DNA of 64,000 nt, from NCBI GenBank assembly GCA_936920195.1, contig CAKZHE010000230.1, positions 1 through 64,000 on the forward strand. The letters run 5' to 3'. The stretch is from an uncultured cyanobacterium (GTDB lineage Bacteria; Cyanobacteriota; Cyanobacteriia; Cyanobacteriales; FACHB-T130). The translations under genes were made by a program, and so were the position numbers. Positions within the stretch are counted from its first letter, which is position 1, and each line of letters opens with the position of its first letter. Shown piece by piece: positions 53,972-63,372 of this stretch. Below the pieces are notes generated by a model that was not told the DNA's origin, ran no database searches, and saw only the letters and a list, made by a program, of their open reading frames with translations.

Positions 53972-54220
53972 TTAATTTTCTCCTTCATTTAATAGCTTGC
54001 TTTGTTCAATGAGAGTAAGGTCTCGAATCGCAATTTGAGCGTGTCCTTTATTGTATAAGGCAGAGTCTGGAAAAATGGGTTTTCCTTCTAGGAAAACACC
54101 TCTTCCTAACCAATCATACTTATTGGTGCTTGGGCGAAAACCATCCCTGAGAATTTTTTTTGCTGCTGCTAAATTTGTACCGTGGTATCCCAGAACAGGA
54201 AACTCCAGATCGCGAATCAT
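53972..54220 (-). CDS. Shortened ADP-ribosyltransferase-like protein
   Basis: An 82-residue protein. LGYHGTNLAAAKKILRDGFRPSTNKYDWLGRG resembles the NAD-binding start of an ART-fold family (YHGT...F..S.N.YDWLG-G), and FLEGKPIFPDSALYNKGHAQIAIRD resembles that family's C-terminal strand region. In homologues as I remember them, about 100 residues lie between these segments, so this copy looks internally deleted at GRG-VFLEG. It begins an operon with the phosphoribosyltransferase, overlapping its ribosome-binding site. It may be inactive or a partial regulator. Family assignment is from memory and moderate. Confidence 0.55.
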   Translation of the reverse strand: MIRDLEFPVLGYHGTNLAAAKKILRDGFRPSTNKYDWLGRGVFLEGKPIFPDSALYNKGHAQIAIRDLTLIEQSKLLNEGEN

Positions 54221-54808
54221 TTGCTGCCCAAAATCTCCTTGCTATTTTGTTTTGATGGCATTTAAAGGCAAAACTTTCTTTTGAAAAAAGGCTGTGACAT
54301 TTTTTCCGTAAGTCAAAGTCATGCCAAAATACCCTTGAAAAAGGGTTCCCAATGGTCTATTAAGACTTAGTGTCACTAAGAACTCGCACACACACCTGAG
54401 CGTGCAGAGTTTTCAGCTTAGAAGACACTGACAGCTTGGCTAAAGAGAAGTTAATTATTCCTATTGTCTTTATTAGATCAATCTTATAAGTATAGCATAA
54501 GGATCGCAAAAGGACACAATACAAACCAAGAGACCATAAAGATTCGTTGCTGTCAAGTAAATATTGTGTAAAGCAATTCAATTTTTTGGCTTTAAGCAGC
54601 GCTTTTAGAACGTTATACTGAATTCTGCTGCCCAGCCAAAACGACTTTTCTGAATAAATGTTACATTAATTTATAAAAGGGAAGAACCCAGGAGCGATCG
54701 CAGGTGTACACCGCCAACGAATCCAGCATCCCCAACAATTATACTACCGATCGCGATTCAGTATGAAGATACACTAAATACAGGCTGAAATGATGAGAGC
54801 TACTAAAT
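54221..54808. other. Gene-free spacer
   Basis: About 590 bases without a supportable gene. A 73-codon minus-strand frame near 54360-54581 has no ribosome-binding site and no recognisable motif. The peptidase promoter is expected in the right part. Confidence 0.45.
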
Positions 54809-55663
54809 ATGAATGTCAATAAAGAAAACTTGCGCGAACATTTACGGCATTTAGTCCGCGATCGCGATCCCTATTTCGCTACTCAGGGACACTTTTATGT
54901 CCAGGAATATATTCGGCAGGAGTTGGGACAATGGGGAACCGTAGAAACCCATAAATTTTCCCATAATGGCAAAACTCATCAAAATTTGATTCTCAATTTA
55001 CCCCCCAAAGATGAAGTCAAAAAATTCCCATTACCGCCCATTTTAATTGGGGCGCATTATGATGCAGTTCCCGGAACTCCTGGCGCAGATGATAATGCCA
55101 GTGGGGTAGCGGGGATGTTAGAATTAGCTCGGATATTTGCCGCCGCCCCAATTAAATATCCCCTCCGGTTCGTGGCTTTCGATTTGGAAGAATATGGGAT
55201 GATTGGGAGCGAACATTATGCTCGCCAACTGAAACAACAAAAGCAAAAATTGCGACTGATGTTTTCCTTGGAAATGTTGGGATATTGCGATCGCACTCCT
55301 GGTTCTCAGCGATATCCAGCCGGATTAGAACGCTTTTATCCAGATCGAGGGGATTTTATGGCCTTAATTGGTAATTTAACCACTATTGGCGATCTCCTGC
55401 ATCTCAGCCGCAGCATCCGTCAAGCTGGTGCGGCTTGCGAATGGTTGCCTGCCGGACAAAAGGGTTTAATTGTTCCTCAAACCCGTCTGAGCGATCATGC
55501 ACCTTTTTGGGATAATGGTTATGGAGCTATTATGGTCACAGATACCGCATTTATGCGAAATCCCCACTATCATCAGCCCAGCGATCGCCTAGAAACTTTA
55601 GACTTAGATTTTATGGCGAGTGTTTGCAATGGGTTAGTAGCGGGAATTAACCAGTTAAATTAG
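54809..55663 (+). CDS. M28-family zinc peptidase
   Basis: A 284-residue M28 peptidase. Zinc ligands are His and Asp in GAHYDAVPGTPGADDNASGVAGMLELARIF, the catalytic Glu pair in DLEEYGMIGSEHYA, and the last His in FMRNPHYHQPSDRLETLDLD. No signal peptide, so a cytosolic aminopeptidase or, by family analogy, a glutaminyl cyclase-like enzyme is possible. Length is typical for the cyanobacterial group. Monocistronic, upstream of clpB by 148 bp. Confidence 0.9.
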   Translation: MNVNKENLREHLRHLVRDRDPYFATQGHFYVQEYIRQELGQWGTVETHKFSHNGKTHQNLILNLPPKDEVKKFPLPPILIGAHYDAVPGTPGADDNASGVAGMLELARIFAAAPIKYPLRFVAFDLEEYGMIGSEHYARQLKQQKQKLRLMFSLEMLGYCDRTPGSQRYPAGLERFYPDRGDFMALIGNLTTIGDLLHLSRSIRQAGAACEWLPAGQKGLIVPQTRLSDHAPFWDNGYGAIMVTDTAFMRNPHYHQPSDRLETLDLDFMASVCNGLVAGINQLN

Positions 55664-55811
55664 GAAAAACTCAAGAGTTTATATGTTGCATTATTCGGTA
55701 ATACCGATACCAAAAGAAGGGAATGCCGATCTCAATATAGTTCCCCACTTGGTTACAATCATCCTAAGCGAAAACTTATATTAACCTCATAACTTGAGGA
55801 GAGAGGGCAAA

Positions 55812-58442
55812 ATGCAACCAAATAGTCCTAATTTATTTACAGAAAAAGCCTGGGAAGCGATCGCTCGCACCCAAGAAATCCTCAAAGCATCCCAGCAACA
55901 ATATATTGAAAGCGAACACCTGATGAAATCGCTGCTGGAACAGAATAGTGGTTTAGTCAGCAGCATCTTGAAGAAAGCGGGAGTTAACTTACAGCGGGTG
56001 CAGAATTATACCGAGGACTTCATCCGTCGTCAACCCAAGATTTCTGGCAGTAGCGGCGCTTATTGGGGCAGAAGTGTAGATACTCTCCTAGATCGTGCCA
56101 ATGCCTATCGTCAAGAATACGGCGACGAATTTATTTCGGTGGAACACCTGTTACTAGGTTTTGCCAAAGACGATCGTTTTGGCAAAGCTCTGTTCTCAGA
56201 ACTTAAACTCGATGAAAGTACCTTAAAAACAATTATTGCCCAAGTGCGCGGAAGCCAAAAAGTGACTGACCAAAATCCTGAAGGTAAATACGAATCTCTC
56301 GAAAAATATGGTCGCGACTTGACCATTGCCGCCAAAGAAGGCAAACTAGATCCGGTTATTGGTAGAGATGATGAAATTCGACGCACCATCCAAATTTTAT
56401 CCCGTCGAACAAAGAATAACCCTGTATTAATTGGCGAACCGGGGGTGGGAAAAACCGCCATTGCGGAAGGATTAGCTCAACGGATAGTTAGCGGAGATGT
56501 ACCGGAATCTCTGCGCGATCGCAAGTTAATTACCCTAGACATGGGTTCCCTAATTGCAGGCGCAAAATACCGGGGAGAATTTGAAGAACGCCTAAAAGCT
56601 GTTCTCAAAGAAGTCACAGAATCCCAAGGTCAAATTATTCTATTCATTGATGAAATTCACACCGTTGTCGGTGCTGGCGCTACCCAAGGGGCGATGGATG
56701 CGGGTAATTTGTTAAAACCAATGTTGGCGCGGGGAGAATTGCGTTGTATTGGCGCAACAACTTTAGATGAATATCGCAAGTATATTGAGAAAGATGCGGC
56801 TTTAGAAAGACGTTTTCAACAGGTTTATATCGATCAACCCAGCGTCGAAGATACGGTTTCCATTTTGCGGGGTTTAAAAGACCGCTATGAAACCCATCAT
56901 AACGTCAAAATTTCCGACAGTTCTTTAGTCGCCGCCGCTGTTTTATCGACGAGATATATTAGCGATCGCTTCCTGCCCGACAAAGCCATCGATTTAGTTG
57001 ATGAAGCCGCTGCCCGATTAAACATGGAAAGCACCTCTAAGCCAGAGGAACTAGACGAAATTGACCGGAAAATTTTGCAGTTGGAAATGGAAAGATTATC
57101 GCTGCAAAAGGAAAGTAATCCCACTTCTAGAGAACGTTTAGACAAATTAGAAAGAGAACTTGCCGATCTCAAAGAAGAACAACGGGAATTGAGCGCCCAA
57201 TGGCAAGGAGAAAAAGAAGTCTTAGATCGGCGCAAAAGTCTCAAAGAAGAAATTGACCGCGTAAATGTGGAAATTCAGCAGGCAGAACGGGAATACGATC
57301 TCAATCGTGCCGCTGAATTAAAGTTTGGTACGCTGGCTCAACTGCAACAACAATTAGAACAAATTGAAGTGCAATTAGTTCAAAATCAAAGTAACGGGCG
57401 CAGTCTATTGCGGGAAGAAGTGACCGAAACAGACATTGCCGAAATTATCTCTAAGTGGACTGGCATCCCCATGAGTAAATTGGTGGAGTCAGAAAAAGAG
57501 AAATTGTTAAATTTAGAAGCCGAATTGCACCGAAGAGTAGTAGGGCAAGAAGAAGCCGTTACCGCCGTGGCAGATGCCATCCAGCGATCGCGAGCCGGGT
57601 TAGCCGATCCTAATCGCCCAATTGCCAGTTTCATCTTTCTCGGCCCAACAGGAGTGGGCAAAACTGAATTAGCTAAAGCCCTCGCTGCCTACTTATTCGA
57701 CACCGAAGAAGCGATGGTGCGAATTGATATGTCTGAGTACATGGAAAAGCACTCAGTTTCTCGATTAATTGGCGCACCTCCCGGTTATGTTGGCTATGAA
57801 GAAGGAGGGCAATTAAGCGAATCAATTCGCCGTCGCCCCTACGCCGTAGTCCTATTTGATGAAATTGAAAAAGCCCATCCCGATGTTTTTAACATCATGT
57901 TGCAAATTCTGGATGATGGACGAGTCACGGATTCCCAAGGTCATAAAGTTGACTTCAAGAATACCATCATCATTATGACCAGTAACGTTGGTTCCCAGTA
58001 CATTTTAGATCTGGCAGGAGACGAGGGGCGTTATGAAGAAATGCGGAACCGAGTTTTAGATGTAATGCGAAGCAGTTTTCGCCCGGAATTTCTCAACCGC
58101 ATTGATGAAATTATCATCTTCCATCAACTGCTGAAATCCCAGTTGCGGGAAATTGTCAAATTGCAAGTAAAACGGTTAGAACAAAGATTAGGCGATCGCA
58201 AGATGTTTTTGCGTCTCTCCGATGCAGCTCTAGACTTTTTAGCCGAAGTTGGTTACGATCCAGTTTACGGTGCTAGACCATTAAAACGTGCCATTCAGCG
58301 GGAATTAGAAACCCAAATTGCCAAGAGTATTTTACGAGGTGATTTTAGCGACGGCGATACCATCTTTGTCGATATCGAAAATGAACGCCTTTCCTTCAAG
58401 CGCTTACCCACAGAATTATTTGCCCTCAACACTGGTGAATAA
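55812..58442 (+). CDS. clpB: ATP-dependent disaggregase ClpB
   Basis: An 876-residue ClpB. The N-domain has two Clp repeats ([28 protein letters not shown]). AAA-1 has Walker [10 protein letters not shown] and Walker [15 protein letters not shown]. The coiled-coil middle domain runs at about residues 400-525. AAA-2 has Walker [10 protein letters not shown] and Walker [14 protein letters not shown]. It rescues aggregated proteins with DnaK after heat stress. The ATG at 55812 is chosen since GGAGAGAGGG lies just upstream; an ATG six codons earlier lacks spacing for it. No CIRCE element is seen. Cyanobacteria have two ClpB paralogues; which one this is cannot be told. Confidence 0.95.
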   Translation: MQPNSPNLFTEKAWEAIARTQEILKASQQQYIESEHLMKSLLEQNSGLVSSILKKAGVNLQRVQNYTEDFIRRQPKISGSSGAYWGRSVDTLLDRANAYRQEYGDEFISVEHLLLGFAKDDRFGKALFSELKLDESTLKTIIAQVRGSQKVTDQNPEGKYESLEKYGRDLTIAAKEGKLDPVIGRDDEIRRTIQILSRRTKNNPVLIGEPGVGKTAIAEGLAQRIVSGDVPESLRDRKLITLDMGSLIAGAKYRGEFEERLKAVLKEVTESQGQIILFIDEIHTVVGAGATQGAMDAGNLLKPMLARGELRCIGATTLDEYRKYIEKDAALERRFQQVYIDQPSVEDTVSILRGLKDRYETHHNVKISDSSLVAAAVLSTRYISDRFLPDKAIDLVDEAAARLNMESTSKPEELDEIDRKILQLEMERLSLQKESNPTSRERLDKLERELADLKEEQRELSAQWQGEKEVLDRRKSLKEEIDRVNVEIQQAEREYDLNRAAELKFGTLAQLQQQLEQIEVQLVQNQSNGRSLLREEVTETDIAEIISKWTGIPMSKLVESEKEKLLNLEAELHRRVVGQEEAVTAVADAIQRSRAGLADPNRPIASFIFLGPTGVGKTELAKALAAYLFDTEEAMVRIDMSEYMEKHSVSRLIGAPPGYVGYEEGGQLSESIRRRPYAVVLFDEIEKAHPDVFNIMLQILDDGRVTDSQGHKVDFKNTIIIMTSNVGSQYILDLAGDEGRYEEMRNRVLDVMRSSFRPEFLNRIDEIIIFHQLLKSQLREIVKLQVKRLEQRLGDRKMFLRLSDAALDFLAEVGYDPVYGARPLKRAIQRELETQIAKSILRGDFSDGDTIFVDIENERLSFKRLPTELFALNTGE

Positions 58443-58670
58443 ATAATTCCCAGGGCTTACGCAACACCTTTATATGGTAGGGTGCGTATAGCCTGCGGCA
58501 TGGCTAACGCTAAAGCGCAGCGTAACGCACCATCAACGCTATATAGCGCGTCTCAATGAGTTGTGCAATCCGTAGGGGCAACGTACAGTCTCGCATCGCC
58601 ACCTCCCCATCTCCCCACCTGCCAAATTCCTGAGCATCAATCTCATTCCAACACCTCGCTGGGATAAGCT
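58443..58670. repeat. Degenerate MITE copy and other repeats
   Basis: CAGGGCTTACGCAACACC near 58450 is a diverged left MITE end, followed by GTAGGGTGCG and GCGCAGCGTAACGCACCATC of the same interior, but no right end is found. A short GTAGGGGCAA fragment and CCCCATCT units follow. The Uma2 gene begins after them. Confidence 0.6.
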
Positions 58671-59732
58671 ATGGTTAATCTCACCTACAACCAAAACCGC
58701 ATTCTTCCCACCGCCGAAGAATTGCCATCATCTGACGAAACGCCAGTGGATAATCAGTTACAAAACGACATTCCCAATCTCCTTCTGAGCTTATTAGCCT
58801 TAATTTGGGCAAATCGGGATGATTGGTATTTCGGCGTAGATATGGGGGTTTATTATAACCCAGATGAAGCAGCAATTGTTCCCGATGGCTTTTTAGCAGT
58901 GGGAGTCAAACGGAATACTGGGGAAAAAGGCCGATTGAGCTATTTGCTGTGGGCAGAAAATAATATTATGCCAATTTTGTCTTTGGAAGTGGTTTCAGAG
59001 AGATATAACAGTGAATATGAGGAGAAGTTAGAAGATTATCAAAAATTAGGAATTCTCTATTATGCGATTTACAATCCTTTGAGCGGCAGAAAAGGTCGAT
59101 TTAAAAATAGACAAAGATTGGAAGTGTATCGGTTAATAGACGAGAAATATGAACTTTTGCCAAGTGAAAATAATCGAGTTTGGTTGCCAGAGATTGAGTT
59201 AGCGTTGGGATATGAACATGGGGAGCATATTGGGTGGGAGCGGGAATGGCTCTATTGGTACGATGAGTCAGGAAATCGGTATTTGACGGCGAAGGAAAGA
59301 GCGATTAATGCGGAGGCGATCGCCCATCAAGAACGTCTGATTGCCGAGCGAGAACGTTTAATTGCCGAGCGAGAACGTCTAATTGCCAACCAAGAGCGGT
59401 TGGCTAAACAGGAGGCAGAAGCGATCGCCAACCAAGAGCGGTTGGCTAAACAGGAGGCGGAAGCGATCGCCACTCAAGAGCGGTTGGCTAAACAGGAGGC
59501 GGAAGCGATCGCCACTCAAGAGCGGTTGGCTAAACAGGAGGCAGAAGCGATCGCCACTCAAGAGCGGTTGGCTAAACAGGAGGCAGAAGCGATCGCCAAC
59601 CAAGAGCGATTGGCTAAACAGGAGGCAGAAGCGATCGCCAACCAAGAGCGTTTAGCTAAACAGGAGGCAGAACAAAAAGCCCAACGACTTGCCGAAAAGC
59701 TTAGAGAGCTTGGCATTAACCCCGATGACTAA
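58671..59732 (+). CDS. Uma2-family putative endonuclease with a repetitive coiled-coil tail
   Basis: A 353-residue Uma2 protein. The nuclease-like domain (1-200) has LLLSLLALIWANRDDW, DEAAIVPDGFLAVGVKR and PILSLEVVSERYNSEYEEKLEDYQKLGILYYAIY. Residues about 205-340 form a charged coiled coil dominated by the 14-residue unit ERLAKQEAEAIA(T/N)Q, present about six times. In DNA this is a 42-bp minisatellite with a HIP1 site (GCGATCGC) in each unit, at about 59395-59660. Shorter relatives end with one or two such units, so unit number is likely variable. Function unknown. Confidence 0.88.
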   Translation: MVNLTYNQNRILPTAEELPSSDETPVDNQLQNDIPNLLLSLLALIWANRDDWYFGVDMGVYYNPDEAAIVPDGFLAVGVKRNTGEKGRLSYLLWAENNIMPILSLEVVSERYNSEYEEKLEDYQKLGILYYAIYNPLSGRKGRFKNRQRLEVYRLIDEKYELLPSENNRVWLPEIELALGYEHGEHIGWEREWLYWYDESGNRYLTAKERAINAEAIAHQERLIAERERLIAERERLIANQERLAKQEAEAIANQERLAKQEAEAIATQERLAKQEAEAIATQERLAKQEAEAIATQERLAKQEAEAIANQERLAKQEAEAIANQERLAKQEAEQKAQRLAEKLRELGINPDD

Positions 59733-59786
59733 ATGGTTAATTAAAAAGCCGCTGGCGAACCAACGGCTATTTATTTCAACTTAATA

Positions 59787-60173
59787 TGGAGCTGAGGGGA
59801 GTTGAACCCACTGTCCGCACCGGGTATTAACCTACCGTTCATTCACAGGTTTAGCCCCTGTAATCCTAGGGGCGGGAATCATCTCTTATCCCGGATGATG
59901 GGATGCTCTGACAGAATCTTAATTAATTAGCTTGCCAGAGAGAGCTAACTAAAGCATCCGTTGGGGTTTGTCTGCAATCCTTAACGGAGTCAAACTGCAG
60001 ACGCTCAAACCTGTTTTAAGGGTTTTTAGGCAATAGCAACTGCCTTACGAGCGAAAGGAACGATGTTGTTCGCATTTACTTTGTTTTTGAGTCCGGTATT
60101 TGCGAGAGAAGACTCACTCTCGACCTGCATCGCGGGGCAGCGTTCGCCAGCACGTCGAAACCGTGACAGCCCC
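59787..60173 (-). ncRNA. ssrA: Transfer-messenger RNA (tmRNA)
   Basis: A 387-nt tmRNA. The 5' end GGGGCUGUCACGGUUUCGAC and the 3' end GGUUCAACUCCCCUCAGCUCC pair as the tRNA-like acceptor. The resume region encodes the tag ANNIVPFARKAVAIA followed by TAA, close to other cyanobacterial tags (ANNIV...). CCA is not encoded. It rescues stalled ribosomes with SmpB and marks the product for degradation. It is a one-piece tmRNA. It is divergent in sense from the Uma2 gene and lies 40 bp from a minus-strand gene. Confidence 0.97.
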
Positions 60174-60213
60174 AAGTCCGATATTCTGATTATAATCCCT
60201 TTTTTGATAATTG

Positions 60214-61443
60214 TCAGCTGGCATCCGAAGATTCGCCAGAAGAGGTTTCTTCGGACTGATGATTAATTTGCATTTTTTTGATGGCTGCCATCTGCTGTTC
60301 TAAACTAGCAAACAACCGATCGAGAGCCACCAATGCTTCGGTGGGCGATTGATGCAGGTGAGCGCGTTGGCGGATTTGCTCCAACTTCAACTGTAATTGC
60401 TGGGCTAAACTGAGGGCATCGCGACTGAGTTTTTCGACCTGTTGCTGCTGATAAAACTTCAAGGCGGCTCCCCGCAAGACTTGGAGCGTGGCTTCTTCTC
60501 CTTGCTTTCCTGGCATGACTCGCAAGCAGAGCAGCAATCTTTCTTGAAGATAGCGGCGCTCAATTTCCACTTGCCGAGGTTGCTCAACGGTAATTAAAGA
60601 TAAATGCGCCATCATCTTCAGTTCGTTAATTGCCCCTTGGAAGACTGGCAAATCTAATCCTTCTAAAACCGATTGCAAAATGCCATCCTGACTCCAGAGA
60701 ATGCGTCCCGAATTTTCCTGCCGCTCAAAATAAAGTCTGCCAATCCCGCCAATGAGTACCCGTCCGAGTAATTCAGCCAGCAATTGTGACGGCGGTAAAT
60801 TTTTGAGGGCTTCAATGGGGCTAGAAAGGTAGTTGGCTTTGACTTGTAAAGCTGGCAAGCGGTCAATATTTGGCTGATTGGGATTGGTAGCTGTGGCTTG
60901 GCGCAGGAAAGATGTTGGGGGTTTAGTTTTTGCCGCTAATGGTGGCGAGTTGATCGGGACTTTTTGGTTTTGACCAAAATTGTCTTTGGTTTCCAACTCT
61001 GGCGAATCCGATCGATCGATCCGCTCGATAATTAAAGTAGGTTGCTGGTCTTGCTGGATCGTGGAACTTTGCCCAGAGGTGAATTTGGGGTTGTTGGCGG
61101 ATGTATTTAGATGGTTTAAATAGGCAGAAAGCATAGCTTGGTGAACTTCGGCTTTAATCAACTGGGGTTTCAGAGAACAGTTTAAATAGGCTAGGATGCG
61201 ACGGGCATAGTCCAGGGCTGAGTGATCCTGGGGATTAACCATACCTAGTTTGAGATAACTACCTTCTAGACTGAGGGGTAAGATTTGGTAATAGAGACAG
61301 GCTTCAAAAGGCAAGATACTGTCAATTAACCGAAACATCTGCTCGCTATCCATTGGCAATGCCCTGTCTGTCTGGGGGTGAGGGGGCGCGATTGGGCGAA
61401 GCCCAGCGCCAAAGGCGATCGCTGCTGTTCGTAGGGATACCAT
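60214..61443 (-). CDS. MshEN/T2SSE-N-like protein lacking the ATPase domain
   Basis: About 409 residues from the ATG at 61443; the frame extends to a TTG at 61500, and an ATG at about 61353 is also possible. Residues about 35-110 (LPFEACLYYQILPLSLEGSYLKLGMVNPQDHSALDYARRILAYLNC) match the N-terminal domain of GspE/PilB ATPases (MshEN type, which can bind cyclic-di-GMP), but no Walker motifs follow. A second domain (about 225-330, PPSQLLAELLGRVLIGGIGRLYFERQ) carries a GRILWSQDGILQSVLEGLDL block, and the C-terminus is a coiled coil. A regulatory role linked to pili or c-di-GMP is inference. Confidence 0.65.
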   Translation of the reverse strand: MVSLRTAAIAFGAGLRPIAPPHPQTDRALPMDSEQMFRLIDSILPFEACLYYQILPLSLEGSYLKLGMVNPQDHSALDYARRILAYLNCSLKPQLIKAEVHQAMLSAYLNHLNTSANNPKFTSGQSSTIQQDQQPTLIIERIDRSDSPELETKDNFGQNQKVPINSPPLAAKTKPPTSFLRQATATNPNQPNIDRLPALQVKANYLSSPIEALKNLPPSQLLAELLGRVLIGGIGRLYFERQENSGRILWSQDGILQSVLEGLDLPVFQGAINELKMMAHLSLITVEQPRQVEIERRYLQERLLLCLRVMPGKQGEEATLQVLRGAALKFYQQQQVEKLSRDALSLAQQLQLKLEQIRQRAHLHQSPTEALVALDRLFASLEQQMAAIKKMQINHQSEETSSGESSDAS

Positions 61444-61776
61444 TTCAATGATATTGATATAAGTTGATTGGCGGCCTAGATGTTCCCCTAATTGACTCAA
61501 ATGCGAGTGGTTTTGTGCCTATTGCTGGGTTGACAATTCCTGGACTTAGAGATCTTAATTCTACCAGGAGCCAGTTTAAGTTGGCGATCAGTAGTTCTGA
61601 AGCGTTTAAAAGCGAGTTTATCTAGTTTAATTAGAGGTCAACTTCTCTCGGTTGGGGATTTCTGGAGCTTTATGGCTGTCAGTAATTTCTCCAATATGAT
61701 ATGAGGACAAGTTATCAGTTGGATTTATTAAAGATTGATGCTAATTAATTTGCCAGGAAATAGGGGATTTTCGCGG

Positions 61777-62928
61777 TTAATTTTCGGCAGGGGAACGGTT
61801 AGCATTGCGCCAGGTTTGAGCAGCTAAATATAGTTGGCTCCATTCGCCCATGACTTGATGGGTTTTGAGATGCAATTCTTTGGCGATCGCTTCTACAGTT
61901 TTACCAGATTTCAATTGGCTCAATAGCTGCTGCTGTTCGGTGGTGAGACTTTCCCAGTAGCCTTGCCATTGTTGGGGGGTTAATCCCAAACTATGTTCTT
62001 GCAAGGAGGCTTCTAGCCAGTTGGCGACTAATTGGGGTTCGGTTTTCAGGGCAAAGACGCGAATGGCGTGGTAGCTGACTTTTTCCCGGAGGCGATAAAC
62101 TTGCTTAATCGGCAATTGCAAAGCTTCGGCGATCGCTTCTTGGGAACGTCCTTGCAGGTATAATTTCAGCCATTCGGCAGCTTCGGGACTGACATTTTCG
62201 ACTAAGTAGGCGGCAAATTGGTTTTTGACGGTGGAGCGCAATCCCTGTTGTTCTTCCCAGGCTTGATTGTCTTGATATTCTAGGACAGCTTGGGAATCAA
62301 ACAAACTAATGGAATTATCGTTTTCGTCTAGGGGAATGGCATCAGAAACTAAGCGGACTGTTTCCCCTTCGGGTACTTGCGTCATTCCTCCCCGCGCTTG
62401 CCGACGCAGGTAGTTGACAAACCGATAAACTAGCAGGGGTTGGTTGCGAATGGGGCGCAAACAATATTCTTCGATGCTAGCAAATAGTAAGGTGTTCCGC
62501 AGGCGGGGATCTTCGGTACACTTGGCAATCCAGGCAATTTGTTGCTGGATATAGCGATCGCTGTTCAGCAACTCCTGAATTACTTCTTGCAGCACATCTC
62601 CGACAGCGCGCTGGCGATCGCGACTCAGTGCCACCCAAGTCCGAATTTTATTCCGCAATAATACTAGACTCCCCAACCGCTGTGTTAGGTTACGATAAGC
62701 ACGTTCGGGCATCACGCCTAGATAGCGTTGTTGTAAAATCCGATAGCGATAGTCCATCGCTTGTTGGGCGATCGCGAGCTGATAGGGAGCCAGTTGATCG
62801 AATCGCTCCAGATCTTCCCCCAACAACCAGGAAATAATACTTTCCTGCATCTTGGGGCTTTGGTTAGGATAATCTCTCCCTAGCCGCGCTCTCCAATCTT
62901 CAGCTAGGACTGCTGCTAACTTCGCCAT
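61777..62928 (-). CDS. HetZ-related protein 2
   Basis: A 383-residue protein matching what I recall as HetZ-related protein 2 of cyanobacteria: GEDLERFDQLAPYQLAIAQQAMDYRYRILQQRYLGV, then VRNQP-like RNQPLLVYRFVNYLRRQARGG, and a helix-turn-helix-like C-terminal half (GRSQEAIAEALQLPIKQVYRLREKVSYHAIRVFAL). HetZ itself is a heterocyst-pattern regulator; the related proteins occur also in non-heterocystous species and their role is not defined. The ATG at 62928 follows GGGAG at good spacing. It is monocistronic and divergent from the GAF-domain gene. Confidence 0.75.
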   Translation of the reverse strand: MAKLAAVLAEDWRARLGRDYPNQSPKMQESIISWLLGEDLERFDQLAPYQLAIAQQAMDYRYRILQQRYLGVMPERAYRNLTQRLGSLVLLRNKIRTWVALSRDRQRAVGDVLQEVIQELLNSDRYIQQQIAWIAKCTEDPRLRNTLLFASIEEYCLRPIRNQPLLVYRFVNYLRRQARGGMTQVPEGETVRLVSDAIPLDENDNSISLFDSQAVLEYQDNQAWEEQQGLRSTVKNQFAAYLVENVSPEAAEWLKLYLQGRSQEAIAEALQLPIKQVYRLREKVSYHAIRVFALKTEPQLVANWLEASLQEHSLGLTPQQWQGYWESLTTEQQQLLSQLKSGKTVEAIAKELHLKTHQVMGEWSQLYLAAQTWRNANRSPAEN

Positions 62929-63372
62929 TAATTTGCTCCCTTCCCATCCCGATTTTAAACTTTGCACAATTGCCCCCTTCCTAATTGTTGACTCATTTGA
63001 CCACGCTGGTGAATTAATTGAAGCGATCGCGCTCCCTCAAACTGCCCTACAGTGGTCACAATCAGGTTTTGACGCTGAACATAGTTTTTTGAGACGACGA
63101 TCTGGTGGAATAAGTGACCGCGATCGCTACAATTTAGGTAGAGATCTCACTCCCAAACACCATTAAGTTTTGTAAATTTAAAAAAATCATAAAAAACTAA
63201 CAGAAACAGGACTTACGCAGTTGCTCCGCATATAGCTTTGATGGTGCGTTACGCTGTCGCTTTAGCGTTAGCCATGCCGATAGGCTATACACACCCTACT
63301 AATAGAGGTGTTGCGTAAGTCCTGAGAAATTCTTGGGCTTTTACATAACCTTTTTTTATCGTCAGACTAAAA
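62929..63372. other. Divergent spacer carrying a MITE
   Basis: Apart from the MITE at 63207-63324 no gene is seen. The left 270 bases contain two HIP1-like sites and presumably the HetZ-related gene's promoter. Confidence 0.45.
63207..63324. mobile_element. MITE copy 4 (118 bp)
   Basis: Same 13-bp ends as the other copies, target duplication AGAAA at 63202-63206 and 63325-63329, and about 27 extra internal bases around TCGCTTTAGCGTTAGCCATG. It lies 48 bp upstream of the GAF-domain gene and could affect its promoter. Confidence 0.93.

Noticed and set aside
55664..55811. CIRCE operator before clpB
   Set aside because: No TTAGCACTC/GAGTGCTAA pair is found.
59379..59655. Alternate-frame 88-90 codon repeats in the Uma2 gene tail
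   Set aside because: They are other frames of the 42-bp minisatellite.
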